Shown: positions 26,068 through 35,366 of the stretch, piece after piece
Layout: every line of letters starts with the position of its first letter
Position numbering within the stretch: the stretch's first letter is position 1
From: Saccharopolyspora rosea
Lineage (GTDB): Bacteria > Actinomycetota > Actinomycetes > Mycobacteriales > Pseudonocardiaceae
NCBI RefSeq assembly: GCF_025643595.1
Contig: NZ_CP102826.1
Span: forward strand, 6,324,001 to 6,388,000
Length of the DNA stretch: 64,000 nucleotides
Direction of reading: 5' to 3'
Notes under the pieces: generated by a model
What the model saw: the letters and a program-made list of their open reading frames with translations, nothing else
What the model was told of the DNA's origin: nothing
The model's database searches: none
Translations under genes and position numbers: made by a program

Positions 26068-27951
26068 GTGACGGGCGATCACCAGCACTCCGGGCCCGGC
26101 CCCATCGAGGACTACGCCCTGCTCTCCGACCTGCGGACGGCCGCGCTGGTCGGCAAGGACGGGTCGATCGACTGGCTCTGCCTGCCCCGCTTCGACTCCC
26201 CCGCGACGTTCTCCCGGCTGCTCGGCTCGGAACGCCACGGCCACTGGCGGATCGCGCCGACGGGCGCGGTCCGCGAAGTGCGCCGCCGCTACCGGGACAA
26301 CTCGCTGGTGCTGGAAACGGAGTTCAGCACCGACACCGGGACGATGCGGTTGGTCGACACCATGCCGCCGCGCGAGAAGCACTCCCACGACTCGCCGTGC
26401 GTGGTCCGCACCGTCGAGGGCCTGTCCGGCGAAGTGGACGTCGAGCTGCGCTGGGTCGTCCGGTTCGCCTACGCCGACGCGGTGCCGTGGGTGCGCCGCG
26501 TCCGCGAGACCGAACCGGTGCTCGACGAGTTCGTCCTGGCCATCGCCGGGCCGCACATCGTGGTGCTGCGCGGCGACGTGCTGCCGCAGCGGGCGCGCAA
26601 CGAGCGCGCGCACGAGCTGGTCTTCACGCTGCGCGCCGGGGAGCGGATGTCGTGGGTGATGCAGTGGGCGCCGGACCCCGACGAGTTGCCCGCGCCGCGC
26701 GATCCGGACCAGGAAGTCCGCGACAGCGAGGACTTCTGGCGCGGGTGGACGGAGAAGATCACCTACGCCGGTCCGCACCGGACCGCGATCCACCGGTCGC
26801 TGGCGACGCTCAAGGCGCTCACCTACCAGCCCTCCGGCGGGATCGTCGCCGCGCCGACCACGTCGCTGCCGGAGTCGCTGACCGGTCAGCGCAACTGGGA
26901 CTACCGCTACTGCTGGCTGCGCGACGCCACGCTGGTCCTGCTCGCACTGGACAACTTCGGGTGTTCCCAGGAGGCCGAGGACTGGCGGAACTGGCTGCTG
27001 CGCACCGTCGCCGGCGACCCGGCCGACCTGCAGATCATGTACGGCGTCCAGGGCGAGCGGCACCTGCTGGAGTGGGAGGCCGAGTGGCTGCCCGGCTACC
27101 AGGGCGTCGGACCGGTGCGCATCGGCAACGCCGCGTCCCGGCAGCTCCAGCTCGACGTCTACGGCGAGATCATGGACGCGCTGCACCTCGCCCGCGAACG
27201 CGGTCTGCCGGAGAACGAGGAGAGCTGGGCGCTGCAACGCGGGATGCTGCGGCACCTGGAGCGGATCTGGCGCGAACCGGACCGCGGCCTGTGGGAGGTG
27301 CGCGGCCCGGACCGGTACTTCACGCACTCGCGGGTGATGGTGTGGGTGGCGTTCGACCGCGCGATCCGCGCCGTGGAGGAGGACGGCCTGCGCGGACCGG
27401 TCGCGCGGTGGCGGCAGATCCGCGACGAGGTGCACGCCGAGGTCCTGGAGCACGGCTGGAACCCGGACCGCGGGGCGTTCACCCAGTACTACGGCGGGGA
27501 TTCGCTGGACGCGGCCACGCTGCTCATCCCGGGGGCCGGTTTCCTGCCGGGCACGGACGAGCGGGTGCGCAGCACGGTCCGCGCCGTCCAGCGGGAGCTC
27601 CAGCGCGACGGGTACCTGGTGGACCGCTACTCGACCAGCGAGGACCAGCACGAGGTGGACGGGCTGAGCGGGCGCGAGGGTTCTTTCCTGGCCTGCTCGT
27701 TCTGGATGGTCGACGCGCTGCACTACTGCGGCTGGCAGGACGAGGCCGAGCGGATGTTCCGCGGCCTGCTGGACCTGGCCAACGACCTGGGTCTCTACTC
27801 CGAGGAGTACGACGCCCGCGCGGGCCGGTTCACCGGCAACTTCCCGCAGGCGTTCAGCCACCTGGCGCTGGTGAACGCGGCCTCCGTGCTCTACGGCGGT
27901 CGCCGCCGCGGTGCCCGGAGCCGCCGCGACCCCCGACCCGACGCCTGGTGA
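26068..27951 (+). CDS. Glycoside hydrolase family 15 (trehalase/glucoamylase-like)
   Basis: GH15 enzyme of 627 aa from the GTG; an ATG at 26050 is upstream of the likely transcription start. An N-terminal beta-sandwich with PIEDYALLSDLRTAALVGKDG is followed by a catalytic (alpha/alpha)6 barrel with GQRNWDYRYCWLRDA near residue 280 and VDGLSGREGSFLACSFW near 540. No signal peptide is visible, so a cytosolic alpha-glucoside substrate is likely; mycobacterial homologues are trehalases. It is the only gene between the DnaA-box pair and the convergent GGDEF-EAL gene. Confidence 0.9.
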   Translation: MTGDHQHSGPGPIEDYALLSDLRTAALVGKDGSIDWLCLPRFDSPATFSRLLGSERHGHWRIAPTGAVREVRRRYRDNSLVLETEFSTDTGTMRLVDTMPPREKHSHDSPCVVRTVEGLSGEVDVELRWVVRFAYADAVPWVRRVRETEPVLDEFVLAIAGPHIVVLRGDVLPQRARNERAHELVFTLRAGERMSWVMQWAPDPDELPAPRDPDQEVRDSEDFWRGWTEKITYAGPHRTAIHRSLATLKALTYQPSGGIVAAPTTSLPESLTGQRNWDYRYCWLRDATLVLLALDNFGCSQEAEDWRNWLLRTVAGDPADLQIMYGVQGERHLLEWEAEWLPGYQGVGPVRIGNAASRQLQLDVYGEIMDALHLARERGLPENEESWALQRGMLRHLERIWREPDRGLWEVRGPDRYFTHSRVMVWVAFDRAIRAVEEDGLRGPVARWRQIRDEVHAEVLEHGWNPDRGAFTQYYGGDSLDAATLLIPGAGFLPGTDERVRSTVRAVQRELQRDGYLVDRYSTSEDQHEVDGLSGREGSFLACSFWMVDALHYCGWQDEAERMFRGLLDLANDLGLYSEEYDARAGRFTGNFPQAFSHLALVNAASVLYGGRRRGARSRRDPRPDAW

Positions 27952-27958
27952 CCAACCG

Positions 27959-30124
27959 TCAGTCGAGGCGGGAGGCGATGAAGTCGCGGATGTCCTCGGG
28001 GGTGCAGGGCCGGGCGAACAGGTAGCCCTGACCTGTCTCGCAACCGATCTCGGCCATGCGCCGCGCCTGCGCGTGCGTCTCCACGCCTTCGGCGGTGACG
28101 GTGAGGCCGAGCGCGTGCGCGAGGTCGACGAGGGTGCCGACGATGCGGGCGTCGACCGGGTCGGCGCACTCGGCGTCGCGCAGGCCCTCCATGAACGAAC
28201 CCGCGATCTTCAGCTCGTGCACCGGGAGGTGCCGCAGGTAGGCGAGGTTGGAGTAGCCGGTGCCGAAGTCGTCGATGGCGATGCGCACGCCCATCCGGGA
28301 CAGCGCGCGCAGCGCGTCCAGGGGTTCGTCGGCGGTGCCCATGATCGCGCTCTCGGTGAGCTCCAGTTGCAGCCGGGACGGTTCCAGCCCGGTCTCCTCC
28401 AGGATCTCCGCGACGTGCGCGACCAGGTTGGGATCGCGGGACTGCCGGACGGCGAGGTTGACGCTGATGAACGGCGCCGCGGCCCCGAAGTCGTCCTGCC
28501 ACTTGCGCGCCTGGCGGCACGCCTCGCGCAGCACCCACCGGCCGAGCTGCACGATGAGCCCGGTCTCCTCGGCGAGGGCGATGAACTTGTCCGGGCCCAG
28601 CCGCCCGAGTTCGGGGTGCGCCCAGCGCACCAGCGCCTCGACGCCGACGACGCCGAAGTCCCGCAACCCGACCAGCGGTTGGTAGTCCACGTAGAACTCG
28701 CCGCGTTCCAGCGCGGCGGGCATCTTCGCCGACAGCCGGAACTGGGCGACCTCGTTGGCGTTGCGCACCGGGTCGAACAGCGCCCACTGGCCCTTGCCGT
28801 CGGCCTTGGCCCAGTAGAGCGTGACGTCGGCGTCGCGCATGAGTTCGGCGGCGGTCTGCCCGCGCACCGGCCGTTCGACGATGCCGATGCTGGCCGACAC
28901 CGACAGCTCGTGACCGCCGATGCGGATCGGTTCGTCGAGCGCCCGCAGGACCGTGTCGGCGACCTCGATGGCCTGGTCGGTGCCGGTGGAGTCCTCGACG
29001 AGGATGACGAACTCGTCGCCGCCCATCCGCGCCACCAGCCGGTCGTCACCGCGGATCGCGCCGGCGAGCCGCTCGGCGACCGCGACGAGCAGGTCGTCGC
29101 CGACGTGGTGGCCGAGGCTGTCGTTGATGACCTTGAAGCCGTCCAGGTCCATGTAGCACAGCGCGACCCGGTCACCGGGTTCGTGCTCCTGCATCACCGC
29201 GGTGAGCCGTTCCAGGAACAGCGCGCGGTTGGGCAGCGCGGTCAGCGGGTCGTGCATCGCCTGGTGCCGCAGCCGCTCCTGGAGCATCCGGCGGTCGGTG
29301 ACGTCCTCGATCATCGCGACCTGGTACAGCGGCAGCCCGTCCTCGCCGCGCACCAGGGACACGATCAGCTCGGTCCACACCGTGCTGCCGTCGGGCCGGT
29401 TGAACTGCTTCTCGACGCGGAACTGGTCGCGTTCGCCGCGGACCAGCTCCTCGTACATCCGCCACATCCCGCTGGTGTCGGCGGGGTGCATCAGGTCGTG
29501 CACCATTATCCGGCGCAGTTCCTCGGAGGGACGGGCCAGGATGCGCCTGAGTGAATCGTTTACTTCGAGGATCCGGCCCCCGGTGTCGGCGATGCCGATG
29601 CCGATGGCGGCCTCGGCGAAGATCGCGCGGAACCGGGCCTCGCTGGTGCGCAACGCCTGTTCGACGGAGTCGCGGGCGTCGAGCACCGCCTGCCGGATGG
29701 CCTCCTGCTCGTCGAGGGTCCGCTTGCGGGCGGCCTGGACGAACCCGGAGCACAGCGCGCCCTGCAACGCGGCCACCCGGTCCCGCCAGGTCGGGCTGCT
29801 GCCCAGCCGCAGGACGTCGAGGATCTCGTCGCCCAGCAGGTCGATGGTGCGGGCCAGGGATTCGGCGCTGGTGAAGTGGACGCCGACGAGGTCCACGCCG
29901 ACGGCGCGCGCCGCCGACGGGTCGAACGGGTCGCTGAGCAGTGCGTCGACCAGCCGGTCGGTGTAACCGCACAGTCGTCCCTCGACCTCGGCACTGGTCA
30001 TGGGCACGTAGCTGGTGCCCATGAGTGCCTGAGCCCACACCGCGGCGAAGCGCCGCCGATCGGCCCGGGTCACCTCGACGGCCACTTCGTGAGCGCTGGG
30101 CACAGGCGCTGTCCAGCCGGTCAT
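27959..30124 (-). CDS. PAS-GGDEF-EAL c-di-GMP enzyme
   Basis: Multidomain protein of 721 aa, predicted soluble: an N-terminal helical region (1-165), PAS (about 170-285), GGDEF (about 295-455) and EAL (about 465-715). The GGDEF loop is intact (MGGDEF), giving predicted diguanylate cyclase activity. The EAL domain has VEALVRW, SVNLAV, ELTES, DDFGTGYSNL, a catalytic Lys in LKIAGSF (Ala replacing the usual Asp after KI), AEGVET and GQGYLF, so phosphodiesterase activity is also likely. The ATG is chosen for a GGAGGG ten bases upstream. With rsiG it gives the window both a maker/breaker and a reader of c-di-GMP. Confidence 0.9.
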   Translation of the reverse strand: MTGWTAPVPSAHEVAVEVTRADRRRFAAVWAQALMGTSYVPMTSAEVEGRLCGYTDRLVDALLSDPFDPSAARAVGVDLVGVHFTSAESLARTIDLLGDEILDVLRLGSSPTWRDRVAALQGALCSGFVQAARKRTLDEQEAIRQAVLDARDSVEQALRTSEARFRAIFAEAAIGIGIADTGGRILEVNDSLRRILARPSEELRRIMVHDLMHPADTSGMWRMYEELVRGERDQFRVEKQFNRPDGSTVWTELIVSLVRGEDGLPLYQVAMIEDVTDRRMLQERLRHQAMHDPLTALPNRALFLERLTAVMQEHEPGDRVALCYMDLDGFKVINDSLGHHVGDDLLVAVAERLAGAIRGDDRLVARMGGDEFVILVEDSTGTDQAIEVADTVLRALDEPIRIGGHELSVSASIGIVERPVRGQTAAELMRDADVTLYWAKADGKGQWALFDPVRNANEVAQFRLSAKMPAALERGEFYVDYQPLVGLRDFGVVGVEALVRWAHPELGRLGPDKFIALAEETGLIVQLGRWVLREACRQARKWQDDFGAAAPFISVNLAVRQSRDPNLVAHVAEILEETGLEPSRLQLELTESAIMGTADEPLDALRALSRMGVRIAIDDFGTGYSNLAYLRHLPVHELKIAGSFMEGLRDAECADPVDARIVGTLVDLAHALGLTVTAEGVETHAQARRMAEIGCETGQGYLFARPCTPEDIRDFIASRLD

Positions 30125-30544
30125 GCCTGGGGCGCCCTCCATCGTCGTATCTGCCTGGGCCGTTCTGGTTCGGAGCATACGACCGCATCGGTCTGATGGT
30201 CGAACATCGCGTCCGGCACCCGGGGTAGCAAACCACCCCCTCGGGGCAGACCCTCAGGCCAGCCCGACCTTAGTTTGATCACTGTCCGTGGCTGCCCCGT
30301 TCCGAAAACGGCCCCTCGTGATCGGTCTGCTGTTGTTCGACGCGCGGCACCGCCGCGGCGTTGTGCCGGTATTGCAATCGCCACACGTCTGTTGACCGGC
30401 GCCAGGCGCCCAGATGTCCGGATTGGGCCGATCCGGTTAAAAACTAACACAGGGTCTACAGAACCGGAAAACGGTTGGCCACACTTTCGGTCCAAACCGC
30501 CGTCGCACCAGCGACGTAGCGCAACCAGAACCGAAGAGGCCCCG
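30125..30544. other. 420-bp non-coding divergent region
   Basis: Upstream of both the GGDEF-EAL gene and the GH25 gene. It contains a small hairpin (CCGTT-CCGAA-AACGG, around 30299-30313) and a relatively AT-rich patch (GGTTAAAAACTAACAC, 30436-30452). It does not match the c-di-AMP riboswitch pattern known upstream of some actinobacterial lysozyme-like genes. Confidence 0.5.
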
Positions 30545-31405
30545 ATGAACCATCCGTGTGGACTTGGTCGCAGGCGTGGCCTGCTCTCCATATCATCGTT
30601 GATCTGCGCTGGGCTACTCCTGCTGTGCATTCCCGCGAACGCCGGCGCCACCTCATCCGGAAGGGACAGGGCGATGTCGCAGTTCGTCAACGGCCAATCG
30701 AGCGACACCGAAGTCGACCACCCGATGGGCTCGCAGATCCGGACGCACGAGGGAGCCGGCGAGACCGTACCGCTCCCGCAGCTGGACCCGTTGGCCACGG
30801 TCGCCGGCATGGACGTCAGCGCGCACCAGGGCAACGTGGACTGGCAGTCGTGGTGGAACCAGGGAATGCGGTTCGCCTACGTCAAAGCGACCGAGGGAAC
30901 GAGCTACACGAACCCCTACTTCGCCCAGCAGTACAACGGTTCCTACAACGTGGGAATGATCCGCGGCGCCTACCACTTCGCGCTGCCGGACCGCTCCAGC
31001 GGCGCGGTGCAGGCCAACTACTTCGTCGACCACGGCGGCGGCTGGTCCCGGGACGGCAAGACGCTGCCCGGCGCACTGGACATCGAGTACAACCCGTACG
31101 GCGACAACTGCTACGGGCTCGCCAAGGGCCAGATGACCGCGTGGATCAAGGACTTCAGCGACACCTACCACGCGCGCACCGGCCGCTGGCCGGTGATCTA
31201 CACCAGCACGAACTGGTGGAACGGTTGCGTGGACGGCGACTTCAGCTCCACCAACCCGCTGTGGGTCGCCCGCTACGGCAGCAGCGTCGGCCCGCTGCCG
31301 GTCGGCTGGACCGTGCACACCATCTGGCAGTACACGTCCTCGCCGCTCGACAAGAACTCCTTCAACGGCGGGATGGACCGGTTGCAGGCGCTGGCCAACG
31401 GCTGA
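30545..31405 (+). CDS. Secreted GH25 lysozyme
   Basis: Secreted muramidase of 286 aa. The signal peptide covers about residues 1-35 (LLLLCIPANAGA). The GH25 domain runs from about residue 85: catalytic Asp90 (GMDVSAHQG) and the Asp179/Glu181 pair (LDIEYN), plus YVKATEG and the C-terminal HTIWQYTSS typical of the Streptomyces/Chalaropsis lysozyme family. The ATG at 30545 is chosen because it gives the signal peptide. A peptidoglycan remodelling or lytic role outside the membrane is expected. Confidence 0.92.
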   Translation: MNHPCGLGRRRGLLSISSLICAGLLLLCIPANAGATSSGRDRAMSQFVNGQSSDTEVDHPMGSQIRTHEGAGETVPLPQLDPLATVAGMDVSAHQGNVDWQSWWNQGMRFAYVKATEGTSYTNPYFAQQYNGSYNVGMIRGAYHFALPDRSSGAVQANYFVDHGGGWSRDGKTLPGALDIEYNPYGDNCYGLAKGQMTAWIKDFSDTYHARTGRWPVIYTSTNWWNGCVDGDFSSTNPLWVARYGSSVGPLPVGWTVHTIWQYTSSPLDKNSFNGGMDRLQALANG

Positions 31406-31428
31406 ACCGCCGGGAAAGATCAGGGGTC

Positions 31429-32562
31429 GTGCGCGATCGCCGACTACCCCTGACCATCACGACCGCGGTGCTGGTGCTCGTCTGCTCCAGCACCGCGTTG
31501 CTGTTGTTCGACCCTCGCGTGACCAGCGCCGACGCCCTGCGCACCGGAGGGCTGGCCGCCGGGTCGGTGGTGGCGCTGTACGCGCTGTGGCTCAACGACC
31601 GGCGGCGGCGAGTCGAGGAGGAACGGCAGCGGCTCGACCAGCGGCGGCAGGAACTCGACGGGCAGCGCTACGCCCTGGAGCAGCAGCGGCAGGCGCTGGA
31701 GGACCGGCGTGCCGCGCAGGACCGGGAGCGGGCCGCCGACGAACGGTTCGCGCGGGCCGTGGAACTGCTGGGGCACGAGACCGACCAGGTGCGGGTGGGG
31801 GCGCTGCACGCGCTGGCCGGGCTGGCGCGCAGCCACCGCGAGTACACCCAGACCGTGCTCGACGTGCTGTGCTCGTACCTGCGGCGCCCGTTCGACCATC
31901 CGAAGTGGACACTTCCGGAGGACCTGCCGGACGACGCCGAGCAGTGGTCGCGGATCAGCCCCGAGCTGGAACGGGAACGCCACGCGCGGCAGGCCGCGCA
32001 GCGGTTGGTCCGCGACCTGCTGCCGACCACCTCCGAGGCCGATCCGGAGGTGTACGACCTGGACCTGACCCGGGCGTGGCTGGAGCGGTTCGACCTGTCG
32101 GACCGGGTGGTGGGTCGCGTTGCGGCCTACCGCTGCCGGTTCCGGCACACCACGAACCTCAACCGGGCGGTCTTCCGCGGTCCGGTGCACTTCCGCGACA
32201 GCGTGTTCCTGGCGCGGATCCGGGCCGAGGACACGGCGTTCGGCGGGAAGCTGGAACTGCGCGGGATCAGCGCGTACGGACCGTGCGGGTTCGAACGGGC
32301 CCGGTTCGACGGCGCCGTGGACCTCAAGCGGGCGGTGCTCCGGGAGCGGGTCTACTTCCGCGAGGCGAGGTTCGGCGCGCCCGTCGACCTGCGGCACGCG
32401 CGCTTCCCCGGCGGCGCCGACCTGCGGTTCGCCGGGGAAGCTCCGGAGGCGCAGGTCGACGACCTGCTGATCGGCGGCACGCCGGTCGATCCGGTGGGCC
32501 GCCTTCCGCGCGAACCGCACCACCCGGAACTGAGCGCGGGGGAGAATCGCTCGCGTGGGTGA
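31429..32562 (+). CDS. Membrane-anchored pentapeptide-repeat protein, paralogue 1
   Basis: Protein of 377 aa: two N-terminal hydrophobic helices (about 8-25 and 38-55), a long charged coiled coil (about 58-105, RRRQELDGQRYALEQQR), a conserved core FARAVELLGHETDQVRVGALHALAGLAR, then pentapeptide-like repeats toward the C-terminus (residues 230-335, units such as AVFRG, SVFLA, ARFDG). It overlaps its paralogue by 8 bp. The function is unknown; the same core is found in many actinobacterial pentapeptide proteins. Confidence 0.82.
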   Translation: MRDRRLPLTITTAVLVLVCSSTALLLFDPRVTSADALRTGGLAAGSVVALYALWLNDRRRRVEEERQRLDQRRQELDGQRYALEQQRQALEDRRAAQDRERAADERFARAVELLGHETDQVRVGALHALAGLARSHREYTQTVLDVLCSYLRRPFDHPKWTLPEDLPDDAEQWSRISPELERERHARQAAQRLVRDLLPTTSEADPEVYDLDLTRAWLERFDLSDRVVGRVAAYRCRFRHTTNLNRAVFRGPVHFRDSVFLARIRAEDTAFGGKLELRGISAYGPCGFERARFDGAVDLKRAVLRERVYFREARFGAPVDLRHARFPGGADLRFAGEAPEAQVDDLLIGGTPVDPVGRLPREPHHPELSAGENRSRG

Positions 32563-33664
32563 GCGGAAGATCGGCTTGGTGCTGACGATCGGACTCGCGG
32601 TCGTGGTGCTGGTGTGCGTGAGCGCGGCGCTGCTGGCGTTCGACCCGCGGACGACCGGCGCGGACGCGCTGCGCACCGGCGGTCTGGCCGCCGGGTCGGT
32701 GGTGGCGCTGTACGCGTTGTGGCTCAACGACCGGCGCCGACGCGTCGAGGAGGGCAAGCACGCCATCGAGCAGCGGCGCGCCGACCTCGACCGGGACCGG
32801 GTGGCCGACGAGCGCTTCGCGCGGGCCGTGGAACTGCTGGGGCACGAGACCGACCAGGTGCGGGTGGGCGCGCTGCACGCGCTGGCCGGGCTCGCCCGCA
32901 GCAACCCGGAGTACACCCAGACCGTCCTGGACGTGCTGTGCTCGTACCTGCGGCGGCCCTTCGGGCATCCGCGGTACGCCGAGGACGGGCAGGCTCGGCA
33001 TTCCCCCGGTGTTCCGCCCGGTGTGCCCGTTCCGCAGAACGCCGCGATCGAACCGGAGTCGTCCTGGACCCCGCAGGCCGTGGCCGACGCCGAGCGCAAG
33101 TTGCAGGTCCGGTTGACCGCGCAGCGACTGGTCGTGGACCTGCTGCCGCGCGCCGGGGACGTGGACGCGCCCGCCTACGACCTGGACCTGACGAACGCGA
33201 CGCTGGAGTACTTCGACCTCACCGACCGCAAGGTCGGCACCCTGGTGCTGCGCTACGCGCACCTCTACAGCAGCAACAACTTCAGCCGCTGCGAGTACCG
33301 CGGTCCGGTGTGGTTCACCGGCAGCACGACCGGTCCGGGGCGGCTGTCCGGCAACTTCCGCTGCCAGGACGCGGTTTTCCACGACAAGGCGTGGTTCAGC
33401 GGGGTGCACTTCGGCGGTCCCGCGATGTTCGACCGCACCCGGTTCGCCGGGCGGACGAAGTTCGCCGACTGCCGCTTCGACGAGCGGGTGTCCATGGTGG
33501 ACGCGTCGTTCGAGGGGCAGGCCGACTTCCGATCCGTCCACTTCGGACACGATGTGGACCTCCGGGCGACGTTCCGCGGCGAGGTCCTGCGGACCGGGAT
33601 CCGCGCGTCCCGGGACCGCGAGGTGCACCTGCCCGAGGAGTGGGAGGACCGGGTCGGGACATGA
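32555..33664 (+). CDS. Membrane-anchored pentapeptide-repeat protein, paralogue 2
   Basis: Protein of 369 aa with the same architecture as its upstream neighbour: two N-terminal helices, short coiled coil, the shared core FARAVELLGHETDQVRVGALHALAGLAR, and C-terminal pentapeptide-like repeats (CRFDE, ASFEG). A middle insertion (RYAEDGQARHSPGVPPGV) is absent from paralogue 1. Near-identical nucleotide stretches in the 5' halves indicate a fairly recent tandem duplication. The stop overlaps the GH27 start (ATGA), so the two are coupled. Confidence 0.82.
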   Translation: MGERKIGLVLTIGLAVVVLVCVSAALLAFDPRTTGADALRTGGLAAGSVVALYALWLNDRRRRVEEGKHAIEQRRADLDRDRVADERFARAVELLGHETDQVRVGALHALAGLARSNPEYTQTVLDVLCSYLRRPFGHPRYAEDGQARHSPGVPPGVPVPQNAAIEPESSWTPQAVADAERKLQVRLTAQRLVVDLLPRAGDVDAPAYDLDLTNATLEYFDLTDRKVGTLVLRYAHLYSSNNFSRCEYRGPVWFTGSTTGPGRLSGNFRCQDAVFHDKAWFSGVHFGGPAMFDRTRFAGRTKFADCRFDERVSMVDASFEGQADFRSVHFGHDVDLRATFRGEVLRTGIRASRDREVHLPEEWEDRVGT

Positions 33665-34893
33665 GGTCGGTGTTCGCGGCGGTGCTGGCGGTCGTCCTGG
33701 TGGTCGGTTCGGCGTGCTCGGCGGCGCCGCCGGACCCGCGGGTGGCGCGGACGCCGCCGATGGGCTGGAACTCCTGGAACTCGTTCGGCTGCGGCATCGA
33801 CGAGCGGTTGATCCGCGACACCGCCGACCACCTGGTCTCGTCCGGGATGCGCGACGCGGGCTACCGGTACCTGGTCGTCGACGACTGCTGGTTCGACCCG
33901 CGACGCGACGCCGGCGGCGAGCTGCGCGCCGACCCGGTGCGGTTCCCCAGTGGGATGCGCGCGCTGGCCGACTACGTGCACTCGCGGGGCCTGGAGTTCG
34001 GGCTCTACGAGGTGCCGACCGACAGGACCTGCGCCCAGCGGTCCGGGACCTACCCGGGGGCGACCGGGAGCCGGGGGCACGAGGAGCAGGACGCGCGCAC
34101 GTTCGCCGACTGGGGCGTGGACTACCTCAAGTACGACTGGTGCTCACCGGAAGGAACGCTGGACGAGCAGATCGACGCGTTCTCGACGATGCGGAACGCG
34201 CTGCGCGCCACCGGCCGCCCGATCGTCTTCAGCATCAACCCGAACAGCGACCACGCCGCCAAGACCGGCGCGACGCACGACTGGACCGGCATCGCGCACC
34301 AGTGGCGGACCACCGACGACATCAAGCCGGTCTGGCACACCGACGGCGCCGACGAGATGGGCGTGGTCGACGTCGTCGACGTGAACCGCAAGGCCGCCCG
34401 CCGGGCCGGTCCGGGGCACTGGCACGACCCGGACATGCTGGAGGTCGGCGTGCACGACGTCGACGGTTTCCGGGGGCTGAATGGCTCGGAAGCGCGGGCG
34501 CACCTGAGCACGTGGGCGGTGATGGCCGCCCCGCTGCTGGCCGGGAACAACGTGACGACAATGCCCGCCGAGGTGCGGGACGCCCTGACGAACCCCGAGG
34601 TCATCGCCGTCGACCAGGACCCGGCCGGGATCGAGGGCACGCCCGTGCGCGCGACCGGCGACCAGCAGGTCTGGGCGAAGCCGATGGCCGACGGCTCCCG
34701 CGTCGTGGCGCTGTTCAACCGGGGCGACCGACCGGCGACGATCCGCACCACCGCCGGGGAAGCGGGCCTGCCCCGGGCGTCGGCCTGCACCGTCCGCGAC
34801 CTCTGGGCGCACGCCACGACCACGACGTCCGGGGACATCGCGGCGGTCGTGCCCGCGCACGGCGTCGCGCTCCTCCGGGTGTCCGCGAGGTAG
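33661..34893 (+). CDS. GH27 alpha-galactosidase lipoprotein
   Basis: Glycoside hydrolase family 27 of 410 aa. An N-terminal lipobox VGSAC (about residues 15-19) anchors it outside the membrane. The family signature PPMGWNSWNSFGC opens the catalytic barrel, the nucleophile Asp lies in YLKYDWC near residue 160, and the acid/base lies in the WRTTDD region near residue 220. The C-terminal beta domain has VVALFNRGDRPATI. It is coupled to the pentapeptide pair, an unusual partnership. Sugar specificity (alpha-galactoside or beta-arabinopyranoside) is not decidable here. Confidence 0.9.
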   Translation: MRSVFAAVLAVVLVVGSACSAAPPDPRVARTPPMGWNSWNSFGCGIDERLIRDTADHLVSSGMRDAGYRYLVVDDCWFDPRRDAGGELRADPVRFPSGMRALADYVHSRGLEFGLYEVPTDRTCAQRSGTYPGATGSRGHEEQDARTFADWGVDYLKYDWCSPEGTLDEQIDAFSTMRNALRATGRPIVFSINPNSDHAAKTGATHDWTGIAHQWRTTDDIKPVWHTDGADEMGVVDVVDVNRKAARRAGPGHWHDPDMLEVGVHDVDGFRGLNGSEARAHLSTWAVMAAPLLAGNNVTTMPAEVRDALTNPEVIAVDQDPAGIEGTPVRATGDQQVWAKPMADGSRVVALFNRGDRPATIRTTAGEAGLPRASACTVRDLWAHATTTTSGDIAAVVPAHGVALLRVSAR

Positions 34894-34896
34894 GTC

Positions 34897-34941
34897 GGGG
34901 TGGCCGGGCGAGTTGTCGGGGAGGAGGCACCCGGCCACCCC
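34897..34941 (+). terminator. Terminator after GH27 gene
   Basis: Perfect 12-bp stem GGGGTGGCCGGG with CCCGGCCACCCC and a 21-base loop. A second hairpin (GGTCCGGC/GCCGGACC, 34946-34981) follows. Confidence 0.8.
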
Positions 34942-34995
34942 GGGAGGTCCGGCTGACGAGGAAGGGGCGTTCGCCGGACCTGGTCCTCGTTCGTC

Positions 34996-35235
34996 CTAAG
35001 TGGACTTCTCGGCGGCGAGGCGGGACGTGATCTCGCGCCAGCACGTCATGCACGTCGCCTCCTCGATCCACTCGATCTCCGACGGGAGGCGCTGGACCTG
35101 CCACGCCTCGACCTCGACCCCGCAGAACGAGAAGACCGCGTCGTGCGGACCCGCCTGGCGCACGACCACGTCGAAGGCGTGCCGACCGACACCCACCGGA
35201 CGCCAGAACCAGTTGACGAGCGAGAAACGGAACAT
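34996..35235 (-). CDS. Small protein of unknown function next to XRE gene
   Basis: Protein of 79 aa (MFRFSLVNWFWRPVGVGRH...) with a CMTCW motif near the C-terminus and two further Cys/Trp features; no recognised domain. GGGAGG lies six bases before the ATG. It is divergent from the XRE regulator, and a CAATC-N12-GATTG dyad (35256-35277) lies between them, a possible binding site for that regulator. Confidence 0.65.
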   Translation of the reverse strand: MFRFSLVNWFWRPVGVGRHAFDVVVRQAGPHDAVFSFCGVEVEAWQVQRLPSEIEWIEEATCMTCWREITSRLAAEKST

Positions 35236-35366
35236 GGCTACCTCCCGCTAAGTTGCAATCCCACTTTACTGTGATTGAAGAGACTCCGGGGGCACAAGCT
35301 TCTTGATCGACTGCCACGCGAAAGGGTGTACGCACGACGTCCTGCGCGAATGCCATGCTCTACGAC

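Noticed and set aside
30125..30544. c-di-AMP riboswitch before the GH25 lysozyme gene
   Set aside because: The conserved core sequences of that riboswitch class were not found in the region.
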